Position numbers and translations under genes: made by a program. The notes under the pieces are model-generated. The model had not been told where the DNA came from, searched no databases, and was given only the letters and a program-made list of their open reading frames with translations. 64,000 nucleotides of DNA from Ianthella basta (taxonomy: Eukaryota; Porifera; Demospongiae; Verongiida; Ianthellidae): contig OZ025876.1 in the NCBI GenBank assembly GCA_964019415.1, positions 4,172,293-4,236,292 on the forward strand, written 5' to 3'. Below, one piece after another: positions 48,749 through 62,034 of this stretch. The first letter of the stretch is position 1, and each line of letters starts with the position of its first letter.

Positions 48749-51700
48749 CAGCCCAACAGCACACCACCACCAACATTCAGTTCATTTACATTCAGTTCAT
48801 TTGTACAAGTTGTTGGCTGTGTACTGTATTGACCATGTCCCACCCAATCCTCAGGATGATCTTACCCCACTGATGTTGGCAGCTGTATTGGGTCATCTTC
48901 CAGTGGCCAAACTCCTGGTGGAGACTTACCACTGTAATGTGAATGAGGAGGATGGTGAAGTGAGTTGATGGGAGTTAAATGGGAGGAGTGAGTGAGCACT
49001 CAACTTGTGTTAGTTCCCACATGTGACCAAGTGACACAGGAAGCTGGAACACAAGATGCATAATATGTAATCAAGATCAAATGATGTCAGACCCATGACA
49101 ATTGTTATTATCACTGAAGTTCTGTTGTTTACAAGTACTTCACATGCAGTGCCTTGCAGTATATTACGTATGTACATGAGGGTGATTTGAGATTTGTGTT
49201 TACTGTACAAAACTCCCACTAGTAAGTGAAGGCATGTGCAATTTGTGAGAATTAATCCTCATGTTGTGAGTTTACTATTGTGCATGTCTCTTAACGTGAA
49301 TATAGTGTGATATATAGGTATGTGTTAAGTGTTGAGTGGGTGTTTAATTTCATCAATGCTCTACTACTGGCCACAAACAGTGCCATGCCCAGTGTTTGTT
49401 TAGTAGCACACTGGTGCCTTTGATTCACCCTACACGACCTTTGAACTCAAGATGGCGGATCGCGCGAAACTGAGGTTGACGATGACTGTGATCTTTGTGA
49501 TCCTGAGGTGGATCCTATCCTTTGAAACGATTCTGGATCCTAGGACTCATCCATTGGACCCCGAATGTATCCTGTTTGCCTCCAATTTCAAGCCGACAGG
49601 TCTAGAATCCTTCGCTATCTCCTGGCGTGAAAGAGAACTCCCGCGTGAGGTGAGACAACTCGCTAAAGGCGCTAGGTCACCTATGCAGTCAATCCTGTTA
49701 ATGCTAGCAGGCGACATTGAGTGCAATCCAGGACCAGCCAAACCGAACTACAAATTTCACTGTGTTGAGTGCATGAAGCCAGTCAGATCAAACCAGCGTG
49801 GAATCGAATGTTCGCGCTGCCTCAAGTGGACCCACCTGAAATGCTCCGCATCCACCGCTATTGACTATGCATCACTGGATGGTCAGGAGTGGTTCTGCTC
49901 GTCCTGTATCTCCACTGAGCTACCCTTTTATGACTCTGACATTGATTATCTCAACACAGGAACAGGTACGTCTGACCAGGGGGGGGAGTCATTCCCTTTC
50001 TCTGAGAGTGAGCCACAACAACAACCCTCATTCCCATCCAATGGATATGCTTTCTGTCATCTTAATGTCCAGTCTTTGACATCCAAACTGAATGAGATCT
50101 CAGACTTTCTCAGCAGAAGTGAATGCTCGGTTATCCTTGGCATCAGTGAAACTTGGCTGGACAGCTCTGTGACCGATGCTGCCGTAACAGTGGAGAATTT
50201 CAAGCTATATCGAAAGGATAGGAGATATGGTAGGGGTGGAGGCATCCTGGTTCAAGTCCCTGTCTCCATTCGAAGCCACAGGAGGGAAGATCTGGAGCGT
50301 GACCACATTGAAGCTGTATGGCTGGAGCTACGCATCGAGAAGTCTACCATTTTGCTTTGCCACATCTATCGCCCCCCCCAACTCTGCTAAATGCATTTTA
50401 GAAGACCTGTCTGATGTGCTTGAACAAGCCGCAAGTGAACGAAAGGAACTGATGATAATGGGGGACCTAAATTGCAACATCCTGGCACCAAATGCAACCA
50501 CGAAGCACCTCACTGCGATTATGGAGGAACACCAACTCTCTCAGCTCATCTCCGAGCCTACCAGGGTGACTAATCAGTCACAGACTCTCATCGACCTCTG
50601 TTTTGTTTCTGCTCCCATGTGCTACACTTCTGGAGTCACCCCACTAGCAGGTAGTGACCATATGCTAATTTATGCATCTAGATCAGCGAGAACTAGAAGA
50701 CCTACACAGCCTGTTAAGGAGATTCGGTCTTTTAAGAAGTGCAATGTGGACACCTTGCTAACTGATCTGCAGGAGGCCCCCTGGGGAGTCATGGATGTTT
50801 TCGATTCTATGGATGACAAATGGGATTATTGGAAGACTCTCTTCATGAAGATTGTAAACAAACATGCCCCTATGATCAGGATAAGGCCAAGAAAGCACAG
50901 CCACCAGTGGATCTCTGCTGACATCCGTATGATGATGAAGTCTCGGAACTACTATCGCAATAAGTATAGGAAGACACGGGATGAACAGGACTGGGAGACC
51001 TATCGTAGATTGAGGAATGCAGTGAAAATGAACCTGAGGGAGTCCAAGAATGATCATTTTGAGAGAGTCTGTAAAAACACGTCCAGGCAACCTAAGAAAC
51101 TATGGGATGAGCTGAACAGAGCCCTAGGTCGTAAAGTGAAGAGTGGCATAACCCAGCTAGAGACCAGCTCTGGTATTCTCACATCAATCAGGGAGATCGC
51201 GAACCAGCTCAACTCCTATTTCACCAATTCAGCTAAACAACCTGCCCATCATTGTACACCACCTGCATTGCACCAGGCCAAGTCAGAATTCACTTTCCAC
51301 CCTCTTGAAGAGGATGACATCCTGGCTGCTTTAAAAGGGTTGAATGTGCATAAATCAACTGGAGTGGATGGAGTATCAGCTCGTCTCCTACGCATGGTTG
51401 CTGAAGCCATTGCACCGAGCATGGCTAAGATGTTTAACCAGAGCCTGGCTGGTGGTGAAATCCCAGAAGAGTGGAAGAGGGCAAATGTCACACCAGTCCC
51501 CAAGTGTACAGTAGCATGTCAGCCATCTGACTTCAGACCCATCTCTGTTCTCCCAGTCATAGCCAAAGTCTTTGAGTCTCTTGTTCACAAGCAGCTCTAC
51601 ACCTACCTGACAGAGAACTCCTTGCTCCATCCCAGTCAATCAGGCTTTCGTCCCGCCCATTGCACCCAGGACTTGCTACTCAAGACTGTTGATGATTGGA

Positions 51701-53542
51701 GAGCATCGCTTGACCGTGGAGAATGTGTCGGAACTGCAATGATTGACCTGAGCAAGGCCTTTGATTCTATCGATCACAACCTACTCCTTGACAAACTTTC
51801 AGCCTATGGCATTTTGAACGGAGAGCACCAATGGTTCTCAAACTATCTCTCAGGCAGGCAGCAGAGAGTCATGGTAAATGGAGCTTACTCTGATTGGGCC
51901 CCAGTCTCAAGAGGGGTACTACAAGGTTCCATTCTTGGCCCACTGCTATTCTTGGTATTCATGAATGATTTACCTACTGTAGTCACCAGCTGTACCATCA
52001 ACCTATATGCCGATGATACTACCATCTATTATGCAAACCAGGATCCTGATTGTGTGACACATGCCATTAATGATGATCTCCAGCTCATTGCCACCTGGAT
52101 TGTGTCTAACAAACTAACAATGAATGTAAGCAAGACCCAAATGATGGTACTAAGCAGGCGGGCCGCCAGGTCACGGGCTGAACAGATCAAGGTCCAAGTC
52201 AATGGGACAACCATCTCTTGGCAGGAATCTGTCAAGTATCTGGGAGTAACTATTGATCACGACCTGAGTTGGAAGTCCCATGTAGGAGCAGTGCGGAGAA
52301 GGATGCTAGCTGCAATTGCTAGCATAAGACAAGTCAGTGCTTACCTCCCCCTCTCGACCAAACGGATGCTGTACAACGCACTAGTCCTGCCGTATGCGGA
52401 CTACTGCCAGGTGATCTGGCACCCCTGCAGTTCCAACCTCGCCCAAAGTGTGGAGAGAGTACAGAATTATGGAATGAGAGTGGTACTGAACAAGCCTCCA
52501 CGAACACCAAGTGCCCCCCTCAGAGACGAACTTGGGTGGACCACCCTCCACAGGAGGCGACACAATGCAACACTCTGCCAGGTCCACCGGTGTGTCCTCA
52601 AGCAGGCTCCCAGTTATCTATCAGGAAAGTTCGTCAAGAACTCGTGTACTTACTCATCCACCAGAGGAGCCGACAAACTCCACCTTCCGCAACCTCGCAC
52701 AGAAATGTACAGACAATCGTTCGAATTCCAAGGTGCCTTACAGTACAATCAACTACCGCAAAGTATTAGACAATTATCAAGTGTGAAATCCTTTAAGCAT
52801 GCAATTTTGAATCTGTAACTCAACTCTATAGCTATGTCTTACTTATCTGGACCCTGAAATTCATTGTTTATTTATCTATTATTTATTAGCTATTTAATTG
52901 CCTATGTGTGTATATATACCTATGCTTGTATCTGTACTGTTCAGGACCTGCATGAAAACCCACTCTTGTGGATGCAGCACTCCTGTTTGAAATAATTCAT
53001 CTATCTATCTATCTATCTATCTACACCCTGTCACACACACACCAATGTGGTAGTGAACAATGTGATGTGATGTGGAGGGTGAGTGAATGGTGAGAGTGGG
53101 CATTGGAGGAGGCAGCATGTGAATTCCTGTATCACTGTGTGAATACCATTTGATTGTTCTCTCCTGTAGTCATGCACACCAGTGATATGTGCTGCATTGA
53201 AAAACAATCTCCCTGTACTGAAGATGTTGGTGGAACGTGGAGGAGATGTGTTTCACAAAGCACAAGTGAGTCACACTCGTCAGTGCGTACCCACAACCTA
53301 ATACAACATTCCACTCATGATACTAACCATGTACACAGGATTCATGTACTGCCCTTCACCTTGCTGCCTATGGTGGATCCCTTGAGTGTGTGGAGTACCT
53401 GTTGCCCCTGTTTGGAGAGAGGATGTTTGAGGTGGATGAGTATGGTGCGACATGCCTTCACTGTGCAGTTGAAAGTTGTAGCCTCCCAGTGATGAGGTAC
53501 CTCGTGGACCAGTGTGGATTTGACCTCAGCTTGAGGACTGCA
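45739..53542 (+). CDS. Gene D ankyrin-repeat exons, first part
   Basis: After a half exon at 45739-45810 (ALFDWMVDRF, no acceptor), complete phase-0 exons run 45954-46058, 46265-46366, 46969-47073, 48067-48162, 48236-48439 (double repeat), 48855-48959, 53170-53265 and 53339-53542 (double repeat). All are open and match gene C exons 8-15 closely. The cassette duplication of gene C is present here too, so it predates the gene duplication or was copied with it. A 3.6-kb LINE sits in the intron between 48959 and 53170. Confidence 0.8.
49436..53020 (+). mobile_element. Near full-length LINE in gene D intron
   Basis: Begins GACCTTTGAACTCAAG before ATG 49452 and ends in an (ATCT)n tail at about 52999-53020. 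The flanking CTACAC (49430-49435 and 53021-53026) is the target duplication, or microhomology with the tail. Paralogous introns (47917, 35655) show the uninterrupted site CACCCCACACC. Short tandem-repeat tails are typical of CR1/L2-type LINEs. Confidence 0.85.
49452..52818 (+). pseudogene. LINE polyprotein: 2A-like motif, PHD finger, AP endonuclease, reverse transcriptase
   Basis: About 1,120 codons. Residues about 80-95 are SILLMLAGDIECNPGP, a 2A-like ribosome-skipping motif. Residues about 100-155 are a PHD-type C4HC3 finger (CVEC, CSRCLKWTHLKC, WFCSSC). Then come the AP-endonuclease motifs HLNVQSL, SETWL, GDLNCN and SDHMLIY, and the RT motifs FRPISVLP, SGFRP, IDLSKAFDSIDH, GVLQGSILGP and YADD. 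One extra C in a C8 run at 50372-50379 shifts the frame inside the endonuclease; everything after is open to TAA at 52816. A single homopolymer error could explain this, so the element may be intact in the organism. Confidence 0.85.
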
Positions 53543-53620
53543 GTGAGTGGTACATGACTGTGTGATTTGTTCATGAGACATGTCTTAACAGGTACACATG
53601 CACTTGAGTGCTAAGCACAT

Positions 53621-54304
<684 letters not shown>

Positions 54305-54332
54305 GACACACACACACACACACACACACACC

Positions 54333-57300
54333 TTCCTTCCTTCTTTCCAACTGCCGCTGATGCGGTTACGTGACCCCCAGTAATGGGGGGGGGAGCAAGT
54401 TATTGTCAAAATTTCATTGAACATTCTGGTACTCAGTTGATATCTTGTCTGCATCTGTGGACAGCAAGTCCACCTTTGCTTCGATACCATTTGTGGCATG
54501 TCTGACACTGCACTGCTCCAAGCTGTTCACTCACAGGTTTCAATCTCTCTGATTTGCATTTGTGCCTTTTCTTGTCCCCTTCTCGTCTAAAACTTCTATT
54601 GCATTCTTGACATACAACATGGGATGATGTGCTTAGCTGCTCTCCTTCCTGTCTAGTCCTTCTCTCCTCCAAGGCTGACATGTACGTGGCACGCCAACCC
54701 TCTCTGGATGTCCTGGCTAGTGTGTACCATTTAGCCTCTGGGACACTGATCTCCTGCAGATCAGCTTTGATGACGTCTCTCCACCTCTTTCTTGGACCTC
54801 CTCTTGGGCGAGGTTCGGGTAGCCAACCAAAGAGACATTTCTTTGGCAGCCGGTGCTCTTGCATTCGTGCAAGATGACCTAGCCACTCTAAACGGCGCGC
54901 TGTCACCTTCTGAGTGACTGAAGCTGTGTCTCCCCAGCGTTGTCTGATCTCTAGTGATGTAATGCACTGTTCCCATTGCTGGCTGTTGGATATGCCTAGG
55001 ATGGCTTTCAGGCATCTGTGATGGAAAGATTCCAGTTTTCGCCTTTGATTGCATAGGAGGGTCCAGCATTCGGATCCATACAGTAGTATGGACAAGACAC
55101 ATGCTTGATAGATCTTCCGTTTGGTTTGTACCAGTAAGTCCTTATCAGAAAAGACAGGTTTGTGTAGAGTTCCAAAAGCTTTGGAAGCCTGTGCGATTCT
55201 TCTGTCAATGTCTCTGCCCACTCTACCAGATGCCTCAACCACTGATCCAAGGTAGGGGAACTCACATACTGATTCTACTATGTTGGAATCATCAATGTAC
55301 AAGGGGGCTCTGTCTGCATCTGTAACCTCACTGCCAGTCACCATGACTTTCGTCTTGGGGATACTGACAGTGAGTCCAAAGTCACTGGCCACCTGTACGT
55401 ACTCCAGTAGCGATCTTTCAGCTCCAGCTCTGGTGGTGGCCAGGAGCGCAGCATCATCAGCAAACTGGCACTCTGTAGCCGTTGTCTGACTTGCATTTCG
55501 GGTGTACCTTCTGAACAGCTTCCCATCATCTTTGTGTCTGAGGTAAACCCCAACACCATCTGTGTCCTCCAGTCTCGCTGTCCATCTTTCCACCACTGCA
55601 CATGAGTACAAATTGAACAGTGCAGGTGCCATGCAACAACCCTGCTTAATCCATTGTCTACTTCAATCTCCTCTAGCAGTGTGTCATCTAAGTGAATCTG
55701 GGCTTTCATGTCTTGATGGAAGGACCTAATGATGTCAATAAGTTGGTCTGGGACTCCTATCTTCCTCAAAGCCACCCACAGTGCTTCCCGTGGCACAGAG
55801 TCATATGCCTTCCTGAGATCAATGAAGACAAGAAAAGCCTTGGCCTTGTGCTCCCAGGACTTCTCCACCACCTGTCTAACTGTGAAGATCATGTCCGAGC
55901 AACCACGTCCACTTCGGAAACCACACTGTGACTCAGGTAGCACCTCTTCAGCAAGATCTTGTAGCCTACCCTGTACTACTCTCGCAACCACCTTTCCCAC
56001 AACATCTAGCAAAGCAATGCCCCGCCAGTTGTCGCATTTGGTGATGTCTCCTTTCTTGGGGATGGGCACGAGGATGGCATCTGTCCACTCCTTGGGTACT
56101 TGTCTCTCCTTCCATGCTTGATGTACTAAGCTGAGAAGTAGTTCAAGGAAGTCACTGTCACTACAGGCAGCCTTCACCATTTCTGGCAGGATGCCAGAAC
56201 TACCTCCAGCCTTTCCAGTCTTCAACTTGCCAACTGCCTTGATCAACTCTTCCATTGTTGGTAGGTCTGCCATTTGTGATTTGATTGGCCTTTGTCTAAT
56301 CCTTGCTAGTTCTACCTCATTGAACTGACTTGGGATATTAAGTACATTTGAGAAGTGCCTTCTCCACCGTTGATGTTGCGTGTCAGTTGTAGTGCATGGA
56401 TTGCCATTCTCATCTCTAATAGTTGCTGACCTGGTAGGAACAAGCCCATGTCGTCCTCTTTGCATGTCTCTGATACACTGCCAGACCTTCTTTCCACCAA
56501 AATGCTCTTTTTGCGCCTCCTCAGCCTTGCTCTGAAACCAAGCATTCTTTGCTGTCCTTGTTGCCTTGCGAGCAAGTCTGCGTGCTTCAGCAAAACTTCG
56601 CCGGTCTGTTTCACTTCTGCTGCTCAAGTACTTGGCATAAAGCTGGTTCCTCTTATGGAATAGGGGTTCCAAGGTTTCAATGTTCTCTCTGAACCAATCA
56701 GGATGTCTGCGCCGCTCCTTTCCAAGAACCTCTTTGGCTGCCTCTGTCAATGCTGATCGTAATGTACACCACTTTTCCTCAATTGAGCTATTCGCGTTCC
56801 ATGTCTCTTTTGCCTTTACACTCACTGTTTGCCGAAACAACACTCTCACCGTGCTCTCACTGCCACCACTTTGTAACTTTGCCACATCATACTTCACAGG
56901 TCTCTGCTCCCTCTTCCCTGTGTGAAACCACTTGCTGGTCATCGCCACCTTGATGCGCAACAGTTGATGGTCTGTGTGGCATTCTGCTCCTCTCCTGACT
57001 GCTGCATCCAAGCACCTCCTCCTGTCCTTCTGCCTCATCACTGCAAAGTCTATGCAGTGCCATCTTTTGGATTTTGGATGCTGCCATGTCTGCATGTGTA
57101 TGTGCTTCTTTGCAAACTGGGTGTTGCATATGGTTGCTTCATTGAGTAGCAAAAAGTTTAGGAATTCTTTCCCTGCCTCATTCATTTCACCAAGCCCAAA
57201 TGGGCCCCTCACATCGCCCCACAAATCTCTGTCCCCGCTCCTAGATCCGACACGGGCATTAAAGTCTCCCAGCACGACGTATGACTCTTCTGGTGGTATC

Positions 57301-58322
57301 TCATCCAAAGCATTCTGGAGGTCATCAAAAAAGGCTTCCTTTACATCTCTGCTTGCTGCAAATGTTGGTGCATAACATGAAAGCACATGTAAGCGATCGG
57401 AACTTTTCTTTCCAGTAGCAAGGGTGACCTTGATTAGCCTTGATCCCCAGGTCTTCCACCGCTCTCCTCCCTTCTTCCATGTGGTTATAGCTGGGCCACT
57501 CAATACAACTGCAACACCTTCTCCTCTCTGCTTGCTATGACCTGGCTGTGGGGTGGGTCTATCAGCTGTTATTACTACACTCTTCCCCACACAGTACACA
57601 GCTTGCCCAAACCATTTCGTTTCTTGAAGTGCAGCAACTGGGATCTTGTACCTGTTTAGTTCTCTAACCACTAGATCGATTCGTCGGTCCTCAGTTACCT
57701 GGCGACAGTCCAGACCCTGGCGTGCAGTCTCCACAGAGCCCTCGCTGTCCAGTAACGATCGTACGTTCCACGTACCAAAGTACCAAAATGGCCGTCTTCG
57801 TCTCACTCCTCTACGTGCAGAATGAAGTCTCGCCCGGGAGACCTGCAAGTTCTCCGCGGGTGAACACACGAGGGATGAACCGAGTGGCGACATCGAACGT
57901 CGCCCTCGTCTGTGGTCTGCAGGAGGCCGTTGGGGACGATACTTCCCTCTTCCGCCCATCAGCCGTTGGGGAGACGCGTCCCTCTTCCGCCTGTCGGGGT
58001 CCTGCCAGCTCCGAGTCAGGCCTTAGGGTCGCCTGACAGACCCATGTGGTGTGGTGGTGGGCTCCCCTGGTCGAGGACGCGTCTCCCCCTACGTGTGTCT
58101 GCAATCGAGACGTTGGCAGACGAGATACGCCCCTCGTACTCGAAGCGACTTCCGCCATCTCGCTCATCAGTCGTCTCGTGTGGACCGAGATCCACAACCC
58201 GCTCCGTCAGCGCACTGACCGGACTCCCTCCCAGCGATTCGGGAAAGAACTGGCAACAACATGCTAACAGACTGACCTGCTGTCTTGGACTGACCTTCTG
58301 ACGGCCGCCATTTTGAGGCACG
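54333..58322 (-). mobile_element. Long LINE inserted within a CA-repeat intron of gene D
   Basis: CA tracts lie at both borders (54252-54332 and 58323-58399), and the sequence after 58399 (AAGACGACAG) resumes the intron as at 36323 in gene C. So the element landed in a CA repeat, and its exact ends and target duplication cannot be read. The 5' end is on the right, near CAAAATGGCGGC (complement of 58305-58316). Confidence 0.75.
54433..57959 (-). pseudogene. LINE polyprotein: AP endonuclease, reverse transcriptase, C-terminal Cys2His2 fingers
   Basis: Minus strand. From ATG at 57959: a basic leader, the endonuclease motifs GTWNVRSL, LQETKWFG, VLGDFNARVG and HTDHQLLRI, then RT with VPIPKKGD, NWRGIALL, CGFRSGRGCSD, IDLRKAYDSVPR and FADDAALLATT. 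A C-terminal GPRKRWRDV segment and two fingers (CQECNRSFRREGDKKRHKC and CQTCHKWYRSKGGLAVHRC) follow. One base is missing at about 55651, just before QGCCMAP, so the frame changes once. About 1,175 codons in total. Clade not assigned. Confidence 0.85.
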
Positions 58323-58323
58323 C

Positions 58324-58399
<76 letters not shown>
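58323..58399. repeat. (CA)n microsatellite
   Basis: A CA run at the right border of the minus-strand LINE, followed by AAAGACGACAG of the host intron. Confidence 0.9.
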
Positions 58400-58401
<2 letters not shown>

Positions 58402-58846
58402 GACGACAGTGTCATGGAGGTGGTCTGGCTTGAGATTAGTGTTGCCAAATATGGCAATGCTTCATGTGTGAACATATACCATTACATGTCTGCACTGTTC
58501 CTCAGTCCTACTCTGAGATAATCATCTCACTACTGTTCACTCACACTTGCTGAGTACCAAGGACAGACTGTGTCCCACTCATGGGTGCACTTAACTTTTA
58601 TTGTGCAGCTTTATGTTCTACTGCAGGTGTTGTCTATGCTTCCCTCTTGTCCAACAACACTACCCACTAACTTGTACAGTGCAGAATGTTTCTGTGTCCC
58701 ACTTGTGATGTAAAATTGCTCAGTACTTCACTCATACTTCTACACACAACTTATCCTGAATGTCTACCAAATGTATCCTCAAATGTGTTCGGTGTAGTTT
58801 GTGTTCCTGCACAAAGGTAATGTCATGTCTACCAACCTTCCTTCAG

Positions 58847-61620
58847 AGTGGCCGTGACTGCTTCCTGTTGGCTTGTATGGTGGGCCATGAAGAGATTGTC
58901 CATGAACTGCTCACAAAAGACAAAATAGACTGGAATGTGGTGGACAATGTGAGGAATTAACCAGTTTACTGTCTCTTTTTTCATGTTATCATATGCGTAG
59001 TTTGTGTTCCACACTTGCAGGATGGTCGTGGTGCTGTACACCTGGCATGTGGAGGTGGTAATGCCCTAGTTGTGAAGGTACTGGTGGAGGAGTGTGGGAT
59101 GTCACCAGATGTCAGGGACAATGTGAGCATCTTGACATGTAGTACATGAGCATACACCTTACACTTGTCCCCTTTGACATGAATGCACAACCTGAGTCAG
59201 CTAAGCCCGCTTTAGCCCGATTTTAGCTGTTTCTGTTCACATGACCACAATTACTAGTACACATTGCTTAAGTGGCGTTTGAACTTGGCTGCTTGATATA
59301 CATCCTGTTTGTCTTTCATCAGAGGAGCGCAGCAGGTAGGCACACATGAATGGTGGAGGATATGGCAGAGAGAGCACGTGTATGTCACTTCTTTCGATGC
59401 TACTTTTAGTCCTGGAGAAACCCTGCCTGTCTTGTTTGATCACAATCTCCCTGATTGCCTGAAATTTCCAAACTACCTTATGCACACTTTGCCAGCTAAG
59501 CTGAAATCATGCGTGCATCCAATTTATCTGCATTTATGATACTAGGCTCCTCTTTTGCAAATTCCTAGCTTACAGGTGGTATAATACATATATGTGCATC
59601 ACTTGTTGTGTAGGCTGGAAGGACTCCTATACAGCTTGCACCAGACAGTGCTTGTGCTGACCTTCTCGAAGCTCTTCATCTGAAAGTGGACAGCAGTGCT
59701 CCCCAATGTATGACATCTCACAACTAGCTCCTTACTATTGCACGCCCACTCAGTTAATGGGTTAACTTCAGTCAACCTGTAACATGTTTGCACATGCTCC
59801 ATGTTCACTCTCCTCCTTCATATCTCCTCCATCCTCTAGCTGTCCAAAGTCCTATCCACTCCTACATAGTCCATGAGTCTGTCCTGGAGGATATCTGCTG
59901 GATTCCATCGGGGATAGAGTCCCTATTGATCACACCATTTGGGGGAGTGTTCCCCCTGCAGCCTGAGGGTGGAGAGGAGGAAGGGGATGAAGATGTGATC
60001 CAGCTCCATGTACCTCAGGGGGCAGTGAGAGCAGATGGAGAGGGAGTGTTGGAGGTACACTACGCAGTTATTCCTGATGGTCCATTCAGGACACCAGAGG
60101 GCTACAAGCTCTGCAGTATGGCAGTCTACCTCTACTACGACCCAGCCCAGACCACCAAGCCCTTCTACCTCCTCCTCCCCCACTGGTCTGGTGCCCTAGA
60201 CCACCCTACATTTGTCACCTCTCCCCACACTCTCCCAGAAGGGGAGCCGTGCTACCCCTTTCGTTTGTTAGAGGGAGGAGAGTTCGGAGAAACGTATGGG
60301 CTCCTGGAGGTGGATGGTCACTCCTCCCTGTTTGGAGCAGCCTATCGTCTGAAAGACACCAGTAGGTACCGTGCATCGCAGTGGGAGAGGAAAGAGGGCA
60401 ACATCTTGTACTCTAAGGTGGCAATCACCTTTGACTCCAATGTCTGGATCAGGGTGAGTGTGTGCTGGGTCTTGCTGCCTTAGCCCTTTGACATCATCTA
60501 GTTATTCCATGGTTTAGATTCTGAAGACCCACTGGAGAGAGTGGAAAAAGCAACGCACTGCTCCATTTCAATTGAAAGAAGACTGTGTTGAAAGCAGTCT
60601 GACTGAGGACAGTGGGAGAGGGTGGAGTGCTTCAGTTGTTGGCATGAACCGGGTGAGTAGGTGATTACTTTGTTTGTGTAGTGTTCCATATTTACTTGTG
60701 GATTGGTTTATTATTACATGTTGTTGCATAGTCTCTTCTATTACTTTTGCTTGGTGAAGGTGGGCCCCAAAGACCTTGAATATAAGAAACGCTATGACAG
60801 AGATGAGACAGAGCTGCAATTTGCTGTGGAAGGGCACATGTACCCTCCGGCCATTTCTCTTGAGGTACCCAAACACATGCGATCACACAAGCGCATTCTC
60901 CTTCATATCCATGGTGGCATGGGAGGAGCTATGCACTTCCCAGTTGACTTCTCTGAGGAGAAGGAAGGTATGTCTTGACTGTAGTGTGTACTTGTACTTA
61001 ATTGTGTACATTCATGTGCTGGCAATGATTCAGGCAAATTTGTACCATTCAGCAACTACGTACGTAGCTACATAGATATGTGGTGTACCATATGTAGTTG
61101 GGTCACGTCTACAGCATTGCTGTCTTTCCACGCACCTGTATGTATGTTCTTACTCTACTGTAGCCCCCTCTGTTGTGGCTACTCGTGCACCTTCAGAGGA
61201 AGGTTCTTCAGAAATGTCAGTTTCCCCGACACGTCAGGCTCCTGCTACTGGAAGTAAGTATGCGTGTGTGTGCGTGCATGCGTGCATGCACGTATGCAAG
61301 CTGTGCACCATTGCTAATTCTAGAAACATGACATGTGTAGTGACATTCCTTTGAATGTCTTCTTGGAAGGTGCACCTGTAGCATAGTCAAGTACAATCAC
61401 CATGACTCTGTTACTTACACTTGAGCATCGCATTCAATGGTACACATCGCAGACTTGTATGCTGAGTGTATATCTTATAATTTGGTATGTAGGGCTAATG
61501 TCATCAGTTACCATTCCAACTTCACTCGTCTGTTGTATGCAGGTGAGAGGGAGGTTGTCCAGAGCATGTCGGAGGTAGCTCTCATTGACAGGGATTCTGT
61601 CCTCTCACAGCCAGTACACT
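58847..61620 (+). CDS. Gene D ankyrin end, ZU5 and linker exons
   Basis: Exons 58847-58948 and 59021-59122 (ankyrin), 59614-59707 (decayed repeat), 59840-60453 (ZU5: GGVFPLQPEGG, IQLHVPQGAV, LLLPHWSG), 60518-60652, 60760-60967, 61164-61253 and 61543-61620. All splice sites and phases equal those of gene C. Differences are mostly single substitutions. One exon is 15 bp shorter (EVPKHMRS against EVVQRKVPKHMRS). The intron after 61253 lacks the long GT tract found in gene C. Confidence 0.8.
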
Positions 61621-61653
61621 GTGAGTGAACATGTGTACTTGTGTTGAGTTCAG

Positions 61654-62034
61654 TGAAGCACTACAAAGACAACCTCACTGTTGTGTGCCAGTTGCTGTGC
61701 TCAGATTACAGGGTTTGCTCAATAGTGCCACCTTTTGTCTCCTTTGCAGCTTGTGATAGATATGCTGTGCTCTTCAGAAAGTATGTCAGCCGAAAGGGTG
61801 TTGGTAAAGGCAGGGCCATCTTGGAGTGGGTGGGGCTTGACCCAGTGGCAATTGAACAGTGCTATGGAAGCCTTGGCCTGGACGAGGAAGAGGTCATTCA
61901 GAAAGGGCTGCACAAGTGGAGGGAGACTCGTGGTGATTGCACCTGGAAAGTCCTCCTCGATGCGATGCAGTTTGCGGGTATCGCCCAACAACACTGCACA
62001 GAGCTTGTGGAAGAGCTCCATCAAATGATGCAAG
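61654..62034 (+). CDS. Gene D death-domain exon
   Basis: A 381-bp partner of 40529-40912, with the same phases (enters after one base, leaves in phase 1). The ends are almost identical to gene C (YKDNLTVVCQLLCSDYR at the start, LVEELHQMMQ at the end). The middle differs strongly: LDPVAIEQCYGSLGLDEEEV against LSPQEIKLCYQSNPSNEEEA. The death-domain pattern is preserved, including ILEWVGL and the HKWRETRGDCTW helix, so it is probably still a folded domain with a changed surface. Confidence 0.75.
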
